Below are positions 16,383 to 25,161 of a stretch of 64,000 nt of DNA, piece after piece. Under the pieces are notes generated by a model, which worked only from the letters and a program-made list of their open reading frames with translations, searched no databases and had not been told where the DNA came from. The translations under genes and the position numbers were made by a program. Source of the stretch: Shewanella insulae (lineage in GTDB: Bacteria; Pseudomonadota; Gammaproteobacteria; Enterobacterales; Shewanellaceae); assembly GCF_009831655.1 (NCBI RefSeq), contig NZ_WRPA01000011.1:1-64000 (forward strand), written 5' to 3'. How positions within the stretch are numbered: the stretch's first letter is position 1; each line of letters starts with the position of its first letter.

Positions 16383-17801
16383 TTAAGCGGGATCGCTCAG
16401 CAGTTCTTGTGCGCGTTGCAGGGCCCTCTGCTCCTCGACATCTTGGGTGACGCTCAGGACCTTATCGATCTGCAGGGCCAGAGATTCCCATAGCGGGGCT
16501 ATCACCTCACGTTCGCGATCATTGCCACGCTGGCGCGCCATCTTCAGCAGCGCCGCCGACCCCACCACGTCGATGCGACCCAATATGCCGTCGGCCAGGG
16601 CGATACTCAGCTCTATCATGGCTGGCACGCTGTGGCCATATTTCACCGCTTCTCTCAGGTAGCGTTCGGCCAGGGAGAAGTCATTGCCCAGGGCATTCTC
16701 GTTGTTGAGCATCTGCTGGGCGCAGTGCAGCATGGCATCGAGTTGTCCCTGCTCTGCGGCCTCGGCCATCCACTGCTCGCTTGCGAGAGTGTCTGCCTCG
16801 CAGCCCTCGCCCCGCGCCAACATGAGCGCCAGGTGATACTGTGCATGGGGGAACCCTGCCTGAGCGGCGCTGGAGATATAGTGAAACGCCTGGGCATAGT
16901 TGGCCTGCTGATAGTAGAGCACGCCAAGGTTTGCCATGGCTTCTGACTGCTCGCCATCGGCGGCCGCCTGCAGGTAACGATAGGCCAGCTGAGTATCTAT
17001 GCTGATCTGCTCGCTACCGACCAGGTAGAAATAGCCAAGCAGGGCCATGGCATTCACCACACCGGCTTCGGCCGCGGCTATGATGGCGCTCTCGCCAGCG
17101 GCCACGTCCGCCTTGCCGGCATAACCGTGCAGCAGACTCACACCGTGTTCGTAATTCGCCTCGGGGAGATGGGACGCCGCCAGGGCAAACCAGTGGGCCG
17201 CCTGTTTGAAGTTGGCCTCGCTCTGTGGTTCAAGTTCAAGCTCAGTCTCGTCACGCAGAGCCTGCTCCTGCTCCTTCTGCATCAGGGCGCGGGTCTTGAG
17301 CGACATGCCCACCAGATACTGCGCCTGAGGATCATTTTCCATCACGGCGCGATAACAGAGATCCCGCCCGGCAAAGGCATCGAAAGGCTCGAAGCGATAC
17401 TCGGGGACAGGTTCGCCGCAGAGCAGCGGATAGAGAGCTTCCACCAGCTTGATTAGACGTTCGATCGCCTTCTCGGCCAGCTGCTCAAGTGCCTCGGCGG
17501 TGAGGTGGTATTTCTCGGGATGCGCCCCACGGTTACCGTCGCTGCGCAGCCTGTGCAGGGCGCGGGTCAGGCGTACGTTTATCACCCTTTGCCGATTGAG
17601 CAGCTCGATACGGTCGTAGAGGTTGGGGCTGTCGAAGACAAGCTGCTGGGATGCCGCCAGCTTGTCGGTCAGTCTATGGGTGAAACTACGCACGTGCAGC
17701 AGTGCCTGGGTCGGCACGTCGCGTACATAGCTCTTGGCCACGCGGTAGTCTTCACCCAGGTCGTGCGAAAATTGGCTAACCAGTTCGATATCGCTAAGCA
17801 A
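16383..17801 (-). CDS. DUF4145 and Sel1-repeat protein
   Basis: 472 residues, cytoplasmic. Residues 1-127 resemble DUF4145 (helical; QRVINVRLTRALHRLRSDGNRGAHPEKYHLT), a domain often found in type I restriction R subunits. Residues 145-440 contain Sel1-like repeats, each near 36 residues (AQYLVGMSL, ANYEHGVSLLHGYAG, AMALLGYFYLVGSEQ, AMANLGVLYYQQANY, AQYHLALMLARGEGC, AMLHCAQQML). Sel1 repeats are protein-interaction scaffolds. No enzymatic motif is seen. It precedes the DUF885 gene in the same direction and follows the YciC-like gene by 47 bases. Confidence 0.75.
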   Translation of the reverse strand: MLSDIELVSQFSHDLGEDYRVAKSYVRDVPTQALLHVRSFTHRLTDKLAASQQLVFDSPNLYDRIELLNRQRVINVRLTRALHRLRSDGNRGAHPEKYHLTAEALEQLAEKAIERLIKLVEALYPLLCGEPVPEYRFEPFDAFAGRDLCYRAVMENDPQAQYLVGMSLKTRALMQKEQEQALRDETELELEPQSEANFKQAAHWFALAASHLPEANYEHGVSLLHGYAGKADVAAGESAIIAAAEAGVVNAMALLGYFYLVGSEQISIDTQLAYRYLQAAADGEQSEAMANLGVLYYQQANYAQAFHYISSAAQAGFPHAQYHLALMLARGEGCEADTLASEQWMAEAAEQGQLDAMLHCAQQMLNNENALGNDFSLAERYLREAVKYGHSVPAMIELSIALADGILGRIDVVGSAALLKMARQRGNDREREVIAPLWESLALQIDKVLSVTQDVEEQRALQRAQELLSDPA

Positions 17802-17848
17802 GGTGAAGACTCCGTCTGTGGTGTATTAAAAGGCGCTGCTTTTTAGGA

Positions 17849-18562
17849 TCACACCTGCTCGTCAATGCTAGGACGCGACACCATGTAGAGACGGAACAGG
17901 GCGACGTTGACGAACAGACCGAAGAAGGCCACCAGCACCTCGACTACCAGCACCAATGGGAAGCCCACTGATTGTGCCAGGCTAGACAGAGTGCCGCCGA
18001 TGAGCGACAGCGGAATATAGAGCATGAGCACCAGCAGGGTCTTAAAGGCGATAGGACCGCTAAACTTGAAGCTACCCTTGATAGCCTCCAGCGGCGTCAG
18101 GCGCTCGACCACCACCATGAAATTTACATAGGCCAGGCGGGCGAAGATATAGATGCTGATCACCAGACCCACCAGCCAGATAGGGCCGAAGGCCGCAAAC
18201 AGCATGACGGGTGCCAGGATTGCCAGACCAGAGAAGACACCGGCCAGCAGCAGTGGCGGCACGAAACTCAGGCTGGTCTTTAGCAGTATGCCTGTAGATG
18301 GCTCATGTCCATGGGATCTCACCTCCATAAACAGCGTCAGGGCGGCAATAAGCAGTGAAAAGACCAACAAGAGCACCATCATAGCGAGCATGTGGGGCAC
18401 GCCAAACTGGGGGTTCTCTAGATCTGCGCTATTGATCTCCATTCCCAACCACATCTGAATCCCCACCTGTAGGAACAAGATAGGCACTGTGAGGGCGGCT
18501 AACTGGCGAATATGGTTACGAAAGAAGTTATAAGCTTCGGTCAAAATCGCTGATAATGACAT
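17849..18562 (-). CDS. YciC-like (UPF0259) inner-membrane protein
   Basis: About 237 residues starting at ATG 18560-18562 (GGAA seven bases upstream); an alternative ATG lies at 18574 and the open frame runs to 18703. Six or so membrane helices are visible. The N-terminal SLSAILTEAYNFFRNHIRQ and C-terminal VNVALFRLYMVSR match the UPF0259/YciC family of unknown function. It is followed by the Sel1-repeat gene on the same strand. Confidence 0.75.
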   Translation of the reverse strand: MSLSAILTEAYNFFRNHIRQLAALTVPILFLQVGIQMWLGMEINSADLENPQFGVPHMLAMMVLLLVFSLLIAALTLFMEVRSHGHEPSTGILLKTSLSFVPPLLLAGVFSGLAILAPVMLFAAFGPIWLVGLVISIYIFARLAYVNFMVVVERLTPLEAIKGSFKFSGPIAFKTLLVLMLYIPLSLIGGTLSSLAQSVGFPLVLVVEVLVAFFGLFVNVALFRLYMVSRPSIDEQV

Positions 18563-18727
18563 GTGACTTTCCATTAGATAGATATAAACCAACTTGTGAG
18601 TTCGACAGGATACCGAAATTTGACCGCCAATGCACAACACATGTCTAAAAATAGATACAAACTTGTTGCCCGGCTGCGCTAGAATAGGTCGCCTATTTAG
18701 CACTTAATCACCATGGGATGGCGATTC

Positions 18728-19246
18728 ATGAAATTATCCACTATCAGCGCGGTTATCTTAGGCACTTTACTGCTCACCAGCCCGGCATCCGCCGGCTGGT
18801 TTGACGACCTCACCAAGAAAGAGGAGGCGCCTCAGGTCGCCACCCAGACACAAAACAACGATCTCGTTGGCACAGTGATGTCTCAGCTCGGTCTCAACCA
18901 GACCCAGGCTGAAGGCGGATTGGGCAGCCTGCTGTCCCTGGCGAAGACGACTCTGGGCGGCGACAGCTTCGGCCCTATCGCCGAGGCGATCCCAGGCATA
19001 GATGGCCTGCTATCGGCGGCGCCACAGCTCGACAACGACTCTGGCATGTCGGGCCTACTCTCTAAGGCGGGCGATCTCGGTAGCTCACTGCAAGGTGGTG
19101 CCCAGGTCTATGATTCTTTTGAGAAGCTCGGCATATCCAAGGAACTGGCTAAGCCCATGGTCGATATCGTTAAGGGATACCTCGATGCCAACGCCGGCGC
19201 AGGTACCACAGATCTGCTGATGCAGGGCCTGGGCGCCCTGCTCTAA
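18728..19246 (+). CDS. DUF2780 (VcgC/VcgE-like) exported protein
   Basis: About 172 residues from ATG 18728. The signal peptide KLSTISAVILGTLLLTSPASA is followed by GWFDDL. The remainder is Gly/Leu/Ser-rich with long amphipathic helices (VGTVMSQLGLNQTQAEGGLGSLLSLAK, GISKELAKPMVDIVKGYLDANAG), which matches the DUF2780 family. Function unknown; predicted periplasmic. Divergent from the YciC-like gene. Confidence 0.7.
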   Translation: MKLSTISAVILGTLLLTSPASAGWFDDLTKKEEAPQVATQTQNNDLVGTVMSQLGLNQTQAEGGLGSLLSLAKTTLGGDSFGPIAEAIPGIDGLLSAAPQLDNDSGMSGLLSKAGDLGSSLQGGAQVYDSFEKLGISKELAKPMVDIVKGYLDANAGAGTTDLLMQGLGALL

Positions 19247-19258
19247 AGCGTTGATGAA

Positions 19259-19289
19259 GCAGAGTTCATCTACACAAGATGAACTCTGC
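19259..19289 (+). terminator. Strong hairpin after the DUF2780 gene
   Basis: GCAGAGTTCAT (19259-19269) pairs perfectly with ATGAACTCTGC (19279-19289), followed by CCTTTCC rather than a proper T-run. A weak terminator or mRNA-stabilising hairpin. Confidence 0.55.
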
Positions 19290-19337
19290 CCTTTCCTGGG
19301 ACTCTAACTTCTACCCAAGTGTTGAAAGGTATGTTCG

Positions 19338-19790
19338 ATGATCGCCAAGCTCAAACAGTTTCTCGCCGCCCAGAACCAGTCTGAGTCACCCGAAGAGAAG
19401 GCCAAACACCTGCAATTGGCCGCCGCCTGTCTGCTGCTGGAAGTGGTCTATGCCGATCAGACCCTAGACGAACAAGAAGCCGCACTGCTGCCAGAGCTGC
19501 TCACCTCGGCGCTATCGCTGAGCATGCAAGAAGCCCAGGCCCTGATCGCCGAGGCTAAGCTGGTACAGGGCAATGCCACCTCACTGTTTGAGTTCACCAA
19601 GGAGATCAACGCCCAGTGTACGCTGGAGCAGAAACAGCAGCTGATCCTCGGCATGTGGACCCTGGCCTACGCCGATGGCAATCTGTGCCGCTATGAAGAT
19701 CAGATCATCCGCCGTACCGCCGAACTCCTCTACCTCAAGCACAGCGAGCTGATACAGCTGCGAAACGCCGCCATCAATAAGACGCGCTAG
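19338..19790 (+). CDS. TerB-like protein
   Basis: 150 residues, all-helical. Two repeats of the TerB type are visible, each with an acidic stretch: VVYADQTLDEQEAALLPELL (about 36-55) and LAYADGNLCRYEDQIIRRTAELL (about 109-131). The fold is related to the tellurite-resistance protein TerB and binds divalent metal through the Asp/Glu cluster in characterised members. No other ter genes are nearby, so a resistance role is not implied. Confidence 0.8.
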   Translation: MIAKLKQFLAAQNQSESPEEKAKHLQLAAACLLLEVVYADQTLDEQEAALLPELLTSALSLSMQEAQALIAEAKLVQGNATSLFEFTKEINAQCTLEQKQQLILGMWTLAYADGNLCRYEDQIIRRTAELLYLKHSELIQLRNAAINKTR

Positions 19791-19816
19791 GACTTCAAAA
19801 GCTAAGGTCTTTAACG

Positions 19817-20596
19817 CTAGGGCTTCACAAACTTAAGCACGTAACGGCTGGTCTTGCCGCGCACCGCCTCATCGAAGGCCGACAGCGTCAGCTTATCCTC
19901 TGGATTCTCCAGCACATCCAGACTCCCCTTCAGCTTAAAACCGGCCGTCTCCATGGCATCGATCGCATGCTGCTTGGCCAGACGGTGCAGCTCATGGGCC
20001 GTGCCGGTATCACTACCGGGAGCGGCGTCGTGATCGATAATCGCCACAATACCGCCGAATTTCAGGCTGATAAACATCTGCTCTAATAGCCTTTCCCTGT
20101 CGATGGCCGGCCAACCTGGCTCCTGGTAATAGGTGTCGTGAAAGCCCAGAATGAAGAAGATGCGATCTAGGCTTTCGTCAGGCAGTTGCAGCTCGTCGGC
20201 CTCGCAGATGATCAGCTCGGCATTGGGTAGACGCTCACGATAGTGGCGCTCGGCCAGATCTTCCTTGGCAAAGGGCAGATAGGCCTGATTATTGTGCACC
20301 AGCACACTGCCCTGCTCGCCTACCACACGCGCTAACAGCTCGCTGTAGTAGCCGCCACCGGAGAAGAGATCTAACACTCTCTGCCCTGGCGCCACCTCGA
20401 AGAAGTTCAAGATGGCTTCGGAATGTCGACTCCCGTCGCGCGCCTTGTCGCGGGCCAATCTGTCTTGACTCTCGACGGCTGCCCGTATCGCCGACGCGTC
20501 CGCTGCATTACTGAAATTGATGCCGCCCAAGCTCAAACCTCCCAATAGCGATAAAACAACAAAATTAAAAGCCTTCACACCTAACCCCCAGTTCAT
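19817..20596 (-). CDS. Exported class I SAM-methyltransferase-like protein
   Basis: 259 residues. The N-terminus looks like a Sec signal peptide (AFNFVVLSLLGGLSLGGINFSNA). It is followed by a methyltransferase core: VLDLFSGGGYYSELLA as motif I (about residues 74-89), then ICEADELQLP and LKFGGIVAIIDHDA. This resembles the COG4798 group of predicted methyltransferases, which share the puzzling combination of a signal peptide with a SAM-binding fold. Substrate unknown, and SAM is not known to be available in the periplasm. Confidence 0.8.
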   Translation of the reverse strand: MNWGLGVKAFNFVVLSLLGGLSLGGINFSNAADASAIRAAVESQDRLARDKARDGSRHSEAILNFFEVAPGQRVLDLFSGGGYYSELLARVVGEQGSVLVHNNQAYLPFAKEDLAERHYRERLPNAELIICEADELQLPDESLDRIFFILGFHDTYYQEPGWPAIDRERLLEQMFISLKFGGIVAIIDHDAAPGSDTGTAHELHRLAKQHAIDAMETAGFKLKGSLDVLENPEDKLTLSAFDEAVRGKTSRYVLKFVKP

Positions 20597-20619
20597 CTGT
20601 TTCGCCCTAGGATAAACGT

Positions 20620-20742
20620 CAAATGTAAATTATTGGTTATGCAAATGTAATCAAAGATATCTTAATTGAGCCCCAGAGTGATTTTTTATTAGCCAAGTCT
20701 AAAAAAGGGTGATAACCCTATAAGTTCGTTATTTACATTTGC
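20620..20742. promoter_or_regulatory. CAAATGTAA repeats upstream of tonB
   Basis: CAAATGTAA occurs at 20620-20628 and 20642-20650, exactly 22 bases (two helical turns) apart, and inverted (TTACATTTG) at 20733-20741. The copies at 20641-20650 and 20733-20742 form a 10-bp inverted repeat. They lie between the divergent methyltransferase and tonB-like genes and look like an operator. They do not resemble a Fur box. Confidence 0.5.
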
Positions 20743-20794
20743 TTACAAATAGGCGGTATCACTTGTAGCAAAGATAATAAGGTAAGGATGCTTT

Positions 20795-21415
20795 ATGAAA
20801 GAAACTGCACTGTTCAAACGAACCTTTATCGCCATCTTAGGTGGCGTGATCACCCTGTCTCTGTTCGCTTTCATGGCCAAGCTCATCGATAACGAACGGC
20901 CCACTCAAACATACGCCATTGCAACACCCGACCTAAACCTCTCCTTCGAGCCCAAACCACCAATAGAGAAGCAGCGGGAAACCATCATCGAACCTAAACA
21001 AGATCCTGTGCAGCCCCCTAGGCGCGTCGAAGGCTTCGAAGAGAGTGAAACCAGCGAAACCGGGCTGCTACCGGGTGTCATCGAGATGCCTAAGGTCGTC
21101 AATACCATCCAAGACTCACCTGCGGTAAACGACACGAGCGATGTCCTGCCTATCATTCAGGTATCGCCTCAGTATCCCGTATCGGCTGCACAGGAAGGAA
21201 GGGAGGGCTATGTGCTGCTGGAATTTGATATCACGGCCAGCGGCGCGGTCGAGAACATCAAGGTGATTAAGGCTAATCCAAAACGCATCTTTAACCGTGC
21301 GGCCGTCAACGCGTTAAAGAAATGGAAGTATAAACCTAAGATGGAAGAGGGCCGGGTCACGCCACAAACCAGGCAGCAGGTGAGACTCGACTTCAAGCTA
21401 GATCAACAGATCTGA
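20795..21415 (+). CDS. TonB-family energy transducer
   Basis: 206 residues: a single N-terminal membrane anchor (TFIAILGGVITLSLFAFMAKL), a proline-rich periplasmic linker (about 45-110), and a C-terminal TonB domain (about 115-205; PQYPVSAAQEGREGYVLLEFDIT, FNRAAVNALKKWKYKP). It should couple proton motive force to an outer-membrane receptor. No exbB/exbD or receptor gene lies next to it, so it is an orphan transducer whose partner is elsewhere. Confidence 0.85.
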   Translation: MKETALFKRTFIAILGGVITLSLFAFMAKLIDNERPTQTYAIATPDLNLSFEPKPPIEKQRETIIEPKQDPVQPPRRVEGFEESETSETGLLPGVIEMPKVVNTIQDSPAVNDTSDVLPIIQVSPQYPVSAAQEGREGYVLLEFDITASGAVENIKVIKANPKRIFNRAAVNALKKWKYKPKMEEGRVTPQTRQQVRLDFKLDQQI

Positions 21416-21435
21416 ATCATATCGCCTTTTCCCAA

Positions 21436-21457
21436 GGAGGCTGACCAGACAGCCTCC
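21436..21457. terminator. Hairpin between convergent tonB and yjeH-like genes
   Basis: GGAGGCTG (21436-21443) pairs perfectly with CAGCCTCC (21450-21457). T-runs are weak on both sides. It may serve both convergent genes. Confidence 0.5.
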
Positions 21458-21482
21458 GAACTCACTAAGCCTTTCCAACGGC

Positions 21483-22742
21483 CTATCCCACACGGCAGGT
21501 CTGCTTACGCACCAGATGGGTCTTCTGCCACCAGAGTAGCGGGGCGAGCACAGACACCAGCAGTAGGGCGTAGAGCATGTTTGCCCCCAGCGCCACGGCC
21601 ATAGCCAGGCAGAAACTAACGCCCATGATCACCAGAGGCAGATAGCGCTTACTCAGCAGCCTGGCCGCCGCCAGCATGGACACCAGATAGATGAGCACGA
21701 ACACCCCATTGGTCCAGGCGATCAGATGTTCCAGCTCCTGGCCGAACAGGTAGGTCAAACAGATCACCGTCGCCATAGTGAGCAGCACGGCCACCAGCGC
21801 CCGTACCGGCACCCTGTGTTGATTGAGATTATCGAAATAACGGGGCAGCACACCTTCGCGGCTGAAGCTCCAGATCAGCCTGGCTACGCTGGCGGTATAG
21901 ACGTTGACCGTGGATAGCCCGCCGGCAATCCCCAGAATCCCTATCACCTGAGCGCCATAGCCACCTAGCAGATGATCGAAGGCAGTCACCATGGCGAGCC
22001 CTTCCCCCTTAGGCACAAACAGCAGGAGTAAGGTGCAGGCGACATAGACCAGGCCCACCAGTATGGTGCCTATGATCATCGCCGGCAGCATATCTTTATC
22101 CGGACGCTTGAAATCGTTAGCCAGATGGGTCATCGCCTCGATACCGAGAAAACTCCAGAAGGCGATACCGGCCGCCGCCATCACCAGCCCCATATCGCTT
22201 CCCGCCTGGGGCGCCGCCAGCTCGAGATCGCCGAGCTTGGCACCACCGGCGCCGAACAGGATCACCACCACGGAGACGATGGCCAGGGTCAGGGCAAACT
22301 GCAACTTGGCAGAGACCTGTATTCCCTTGAGGTTAAGCGCCAGTAAGAGCAGCAACAGGGCCAGCTCGGTCATCAGCTGCTGCCAGCCCACCAAGGGCAC
22401 CAGGGCATTGATAAATTGGAAGGTCATCAAGATGGCGGCGGGCGTGCCTATGGGCACCACCAGGAGGAAAATCAATCCGGTCGTGCGCCCGGCGGTGCGG
22501 CCGAAGGCCTTCTCGACAAAGTAGGCCGGGCCGGCGGCATGGGGAAATACCCCCGCCAGGCGAGCAAATACCAGGGTCACAGGAATGATCGCCAGGGTGA
22601 GTAAGATCCAGGCCAGCAGGGCACCACTGCCCGCGGTGGCAATCGTCATCTCCGGCAGGATAAATACGCCTGTACCAAGCAAAGTGGTGGCCATCAGACC
22701 GGCACCTTGCCAGCGACCAATAGTACCGTGATTATGTTCCAT
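21483..22742 (-). CDS. yjeH: YjeH-type amino-acid exporter (APC superfamily)
   Basis: 419 residues, 11-12 membrane helices. The start GRWQGAGLMATTLLGTGVFILPE and FSREGVLPRYF are typical of the YjeH group, which in E. coli exports methionine and branched-chain amino acids. It is divergent from an Lrp/AsnC-type regulator with paired operator-like repeats between them, so export is probably induced by amino acids through that regulator. The substrate is inferred from the family. Confidence 0.85.
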   Translation of the reverse strand: MEHNHGTIGRWQGAGLMATTLLGTGVFILPEMTIATAGSGALLAWILLTLAIIPVTLVFARLAGVFPHAAGPAYFVEKAFGRTAGRTTGLIFLLVVPIGTPAAILMTFQFINALVPLVGWQQLMTELALLLLLLALNLKGIQVSAKLQFALTLAIVSVVVILFGAGGAKLGDLELAAPQAGSDMGLVMAAAGIAFWSFLGIEAMTHLANDFKRPDKDMLPAMIIGTILVGLVYVACTLLLLFVPKGEGLAMVTAFDHLLGGYGAQVIGILGIAGGLSTVNVYTASVARLIWSFSREGVLPRYFDNLNQHRVPVRALVAVLLTMATVICLTYLFGQELEHLIAWTNGVFVLIYLVSMLAAARLLSKRYLPLVIMGVSFCLAMAVALGANMLYALLLVSVLAPLLWWQKTHLVRKQTCRVG

Positions 22743-22800
22743 CTTAGGTTCTGTTAGGGTTATCTATGGCGATAGTATAGACTTAGCGGGTCAAACAATC

Positions 22801-22878
22801 TGTCAAAGATTTCCGCCGAAACTCAAATTAGAGCCGACACTTTGACGGAATTTTATCAATTTACCGACACTTTGTCGG
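22801..22878. promoter_or_regulatory. Operator-like repeats for the Lrp-type regulator
   Basis: CCGACACTTTGACGG (22834-22848) and CCGACACTTTGTCGG (22864-22878) differ at one base, start 30 bases apart (about three helical turns), and the second is a perfect CCGACA/TGTCGG palindrome. An inverted partial copy, TGTCAAAG, is at 22801-22808. All lie between the yjeH-like and Lrp-type starts, as expected for an octameric Lrp-family regulator wrapping DNA. Confidence 0.65.
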
Positions 22879-22911
22879 TCACTTGCTTTGTCAGCAACAG
22901 GAGAGGACAGC

Positions 22912-23340
22912 TTGGACAAGTTTGATAAGGCCATCATCAACGCCCTGAGACAAGACGCCAGACAGAGTGTTTCCAGCATCGCCGAGGCCGTTAGCCTGTC
23001 CCGTAGCGCGGTTTCCGAACGGATCAAGAAGCTGGAGCAGACGGGGATCATCCGCGGTTATCAGGTATTGCTCAGCGAATCACAGAAAGAGGGCGTCTCC
23101 GCCTACTTCGAGATCCAACACCGCTGTCCCCGCTGCGCCGATGTGGTGCATGTGTTCCAGTCTATCCCCGAAGTTATAACTTGCCGCGGCATCACGGGCG
23201 ACATGGATCTCCTGGTCTATGTGCAGGCCGACTCCATGCGCCGGCTGCATGAGATCCGCGAATATATCGACGCCCAGACCGACATCATCAAACTCAAGAC
23301 CCATGTGGTGATGAGCGAATGGATCGACAATCGTGGCTGA
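22912..23340 (+). CDS. Lrp/AsnC-family transcriptional regulator
   Basis: 142 residues from a TTG start at 22912, which has GAGAGG five bases upstream and gives the family-typical opening DKFDKAIINALRQDAR; an earlier TTG at 22888 has no ribosome site. The helix-turn-helix is SIAEAVSLSRSAVSERIKKLEQTGII, then the RAM effector-binding domain. It has an unusual CPRC at residues 72-75, at the start of the RAM domain. It probably controls the divergent amino-acid exporter and itself. Confidence 0.88.
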   Translation: MDKFDKAIINALRQDARQSVSSIAEAVSLSRSAVSERIKKLEQTGIIRGYQVLLSESQKEGVSAYFEIQHRCPRCADVVHVFQSIPEVITCRGITGDMDLLVYVQADSMRRLHEIREYIDAQTDIIKLKTHVVMSEWIDNRG

Positions 23341-23415
23341 CGGCTTAACATGGATATTTCCCATGCCTGAACATGAGTAACAGTTTAGGCCTGTGGTTTC
23401 CTTTACTATATGCTT

Positions 23416-23432
23416 AACGATAGACTATCGTT
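23416..23432. promoter_or_regulatory. Palindrome upstream of menD
   Basis: AACGATAG-A-CTATCGTT, an 8-bp perfect inverted repeat around one base, 26 bases before the menD start codon. This is a likely operator position for the menDHCE operon. The regulator is unknown. Confidence 0.5.
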
Positions 23433-23457
23433 TAACTCTTTCATTGGTTAAACCATT

Positions 23458-25161
23458 ATGCAGATTGAAAAAACCGCCGAATTGAACCTTCTTTGGGGCT
23501 CGCTTATTCTAGAGGAGCTGGCACGCCTTGGAGTGCAACATGTCTGCATGGCGCCCGGTTCTCGCTCGACCCCTCTTACCTTGGCGGCAGCCAAACAGAC
23601 CAAGCTCAAGCAACATCTTCATTTCGATGAGCGTGGTCTGGGCTTTCTCGCCCTGGGACTGGCCAAGGCCAGCCGCGCCCCAGTCGCCATCATCACCACT
23701 TCAGGCACGGCAGTTGCCAACCTCTATCCGGCCATAGTCGAGGCTTGGCTGACTCAGGTACCGCTAATCGTCTTGTCCGGCGATCGCCCGCCAGAACTGC
23801 TGGGCTGCGGTGCCAATCAGGCGATAGTGCAACCAGCCATCTTTGCCGACTATGCCAAACAGGTCAATCTGCCGACACCGGATATGGCGATACCGCCCCA
23901 GGCGCTGCTCACCCTGCTGGATGAGTCGGTTGCCAACGCCAAGCGGCCGGTGCACGTCAACTGCATGTACCGTGAGCCGCTCTATCCCGGCTCCATAAGC
24001 GCCGATTTCACCCATTACCTGAGCCCACTGGGTAACTGGCAACATAGCGCCCTGCCCTATAACCAGTATGCCGACACCCAGCTTATCAGCGCACCGACGC
24101 CGGACGCCCTGGCACGCTTCGTTCACGGCAAGGGAGTGATCATCGCGGGGACCCTGGCTCCCGAGGAGCAGCCAGAGTTGTTAGTCGAACTGGCACAGAA
24201 ACTCGGCTGGCCGCTACTGACCGACGCCCAGTCTCAGCTGAGACAGCATGGCGCGGCCATAGGCAACATAGATCAACTCCTGCTGCAACCTAAGGCCAAG
24301 GCCCTACTGCAGGAAGCCGACACGGTGCTGGTATTCGGCGGACGGCTGCTGTCGAAACGTCTGATTAGCTACCTGGCCGAGCAGAAATGGAAACGTTACT
24401 GGCAGGTGCTGCCACGTCAGACCCGCCTCGATCCCAGCCATAGCGCCAAGCAGGTGTGGATAAGCCCGCTTGCCGCCTTTGCTCAACTGCCCTGGCCGAG
24501 ATCTTCCGAGGCCAACTGGGCACTACAACTGGTTGGGGCCAACGAGCAGCTGGCAACCCTGTTCCAACAGCAGATAGACGATGCCGAGTTTGGTGAGGCC
24601 CAGGTGGTGCGCACCATCGCCGGGCGCGGCGAGCAGCAGCTGTTTATCGGTAACAGCCTGCCGGTGCGCCTCTACGACATGTATGCCCCCATCACACCAG
24701 CCGCGCCTAATGTCTTTACCAACCGCGGCGCCTCGGGTATCGACGGCCTGCTGGCCACCGCCTGCGGGATAGCGGCCCACAAGGCTAGCCCGACCACGCT
24801 GATCATCGGCGATCTGTCACAGCTGCACGATCTCAACTCCCTGGCACTGGCGGCGAAACAACAGGGCACATTAGTGATCGTCATACTCAACAACGACGGT
24901 GGCAACATCTTCAACCTGCTGCCCGTGCCCGACGAGAAGCTACGCAGCGACTATTATCGTCTGGCCCACGGCCTGGAGTTTGGCTATGGTGCGGCCATGT
25001 TCGGCCTGCCCTATAATCGCGTCGAGGATCTCGTGAGCTTCAACGAAGCCTACAACGACGCTCTCGCCTACCCGGGTGCCTCAGTTATCGAGGTCTGTGT
25101 GGCGCAGGATCAGGCCAGCGAACAGATCGCCCGCATCGCCGCCTGGATCAAGCAAAGCTGA
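23458..25161 (+). CDS. menD: SEPHCHC synthase MenD
   Basis: 567 residues. A thiamine-diphosphate enzyme that adds 2-oxoglutarate-derived succinic semialdehyde to isochorismate, the first committed step of menaquinone synthesis. Family features: [15 protein letters not shown] and [11 protein letters not shown] at the N-terminus, [16 protein letters not shown], and [13 protein letters not shown] with [14 protein letters not shown] in the C-terminal ThDP-binding domain. First gene of a four-gene men cluster; its stop overlaps the menH start. Confidence 0.95.
   Translation: MQIEKTAELNLLWGSLILEELARLGVQHVCMAPGSRSTPLTLAAAKQTKLKQHLHFDERGLGFLALGLAKASRAPVAIITTSGTAVANLYPAIVEAWLTQVPLIVLSGDRPPELLGCGANQAIVQPAIFADYAKQVNLPTPDMAIPPQALLTLLDESVANAKRPVHVNCMYREPLYPGSISADFTHYLSPLGNWQHSALPYNQYADTQLISAPTPDALARFVHGKGVIIAGTLAPEEQPELLVELAQKLGWPLLTDAQSQLRQHGAAIGNIDQLLLQPKAKALLQEADTVLVFGGRLLSKRLISYLAEQKWKRYWQVLPRQTRLDPSHSAKQVWISPLAAFAQLPWPRSSEANWALQLVGANEQLATLFQQQIDDAEFGEAQVVRTIAGRGEQQLFIGNSLPVRLYDMYAPITPAAPNVFTNRGASGIDGLLATACGIAAHKASPTTLIIGDLSQLHDLNSLALAAKQQGTLVIVILNNDGGNIFNLLPVPDEKLRSDYYRLAHGLEFGYGAAMFGLPYNRVEDLVSFNEAYNDALAYPGASVIEVCVAQDQASEQIARIAAWIKQS

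Noticed and set aside
19338..19790. Tellurite resistance
   Set aside because: TerB-like domain alone; no terA, terC, terD or terZ homologues nearby.
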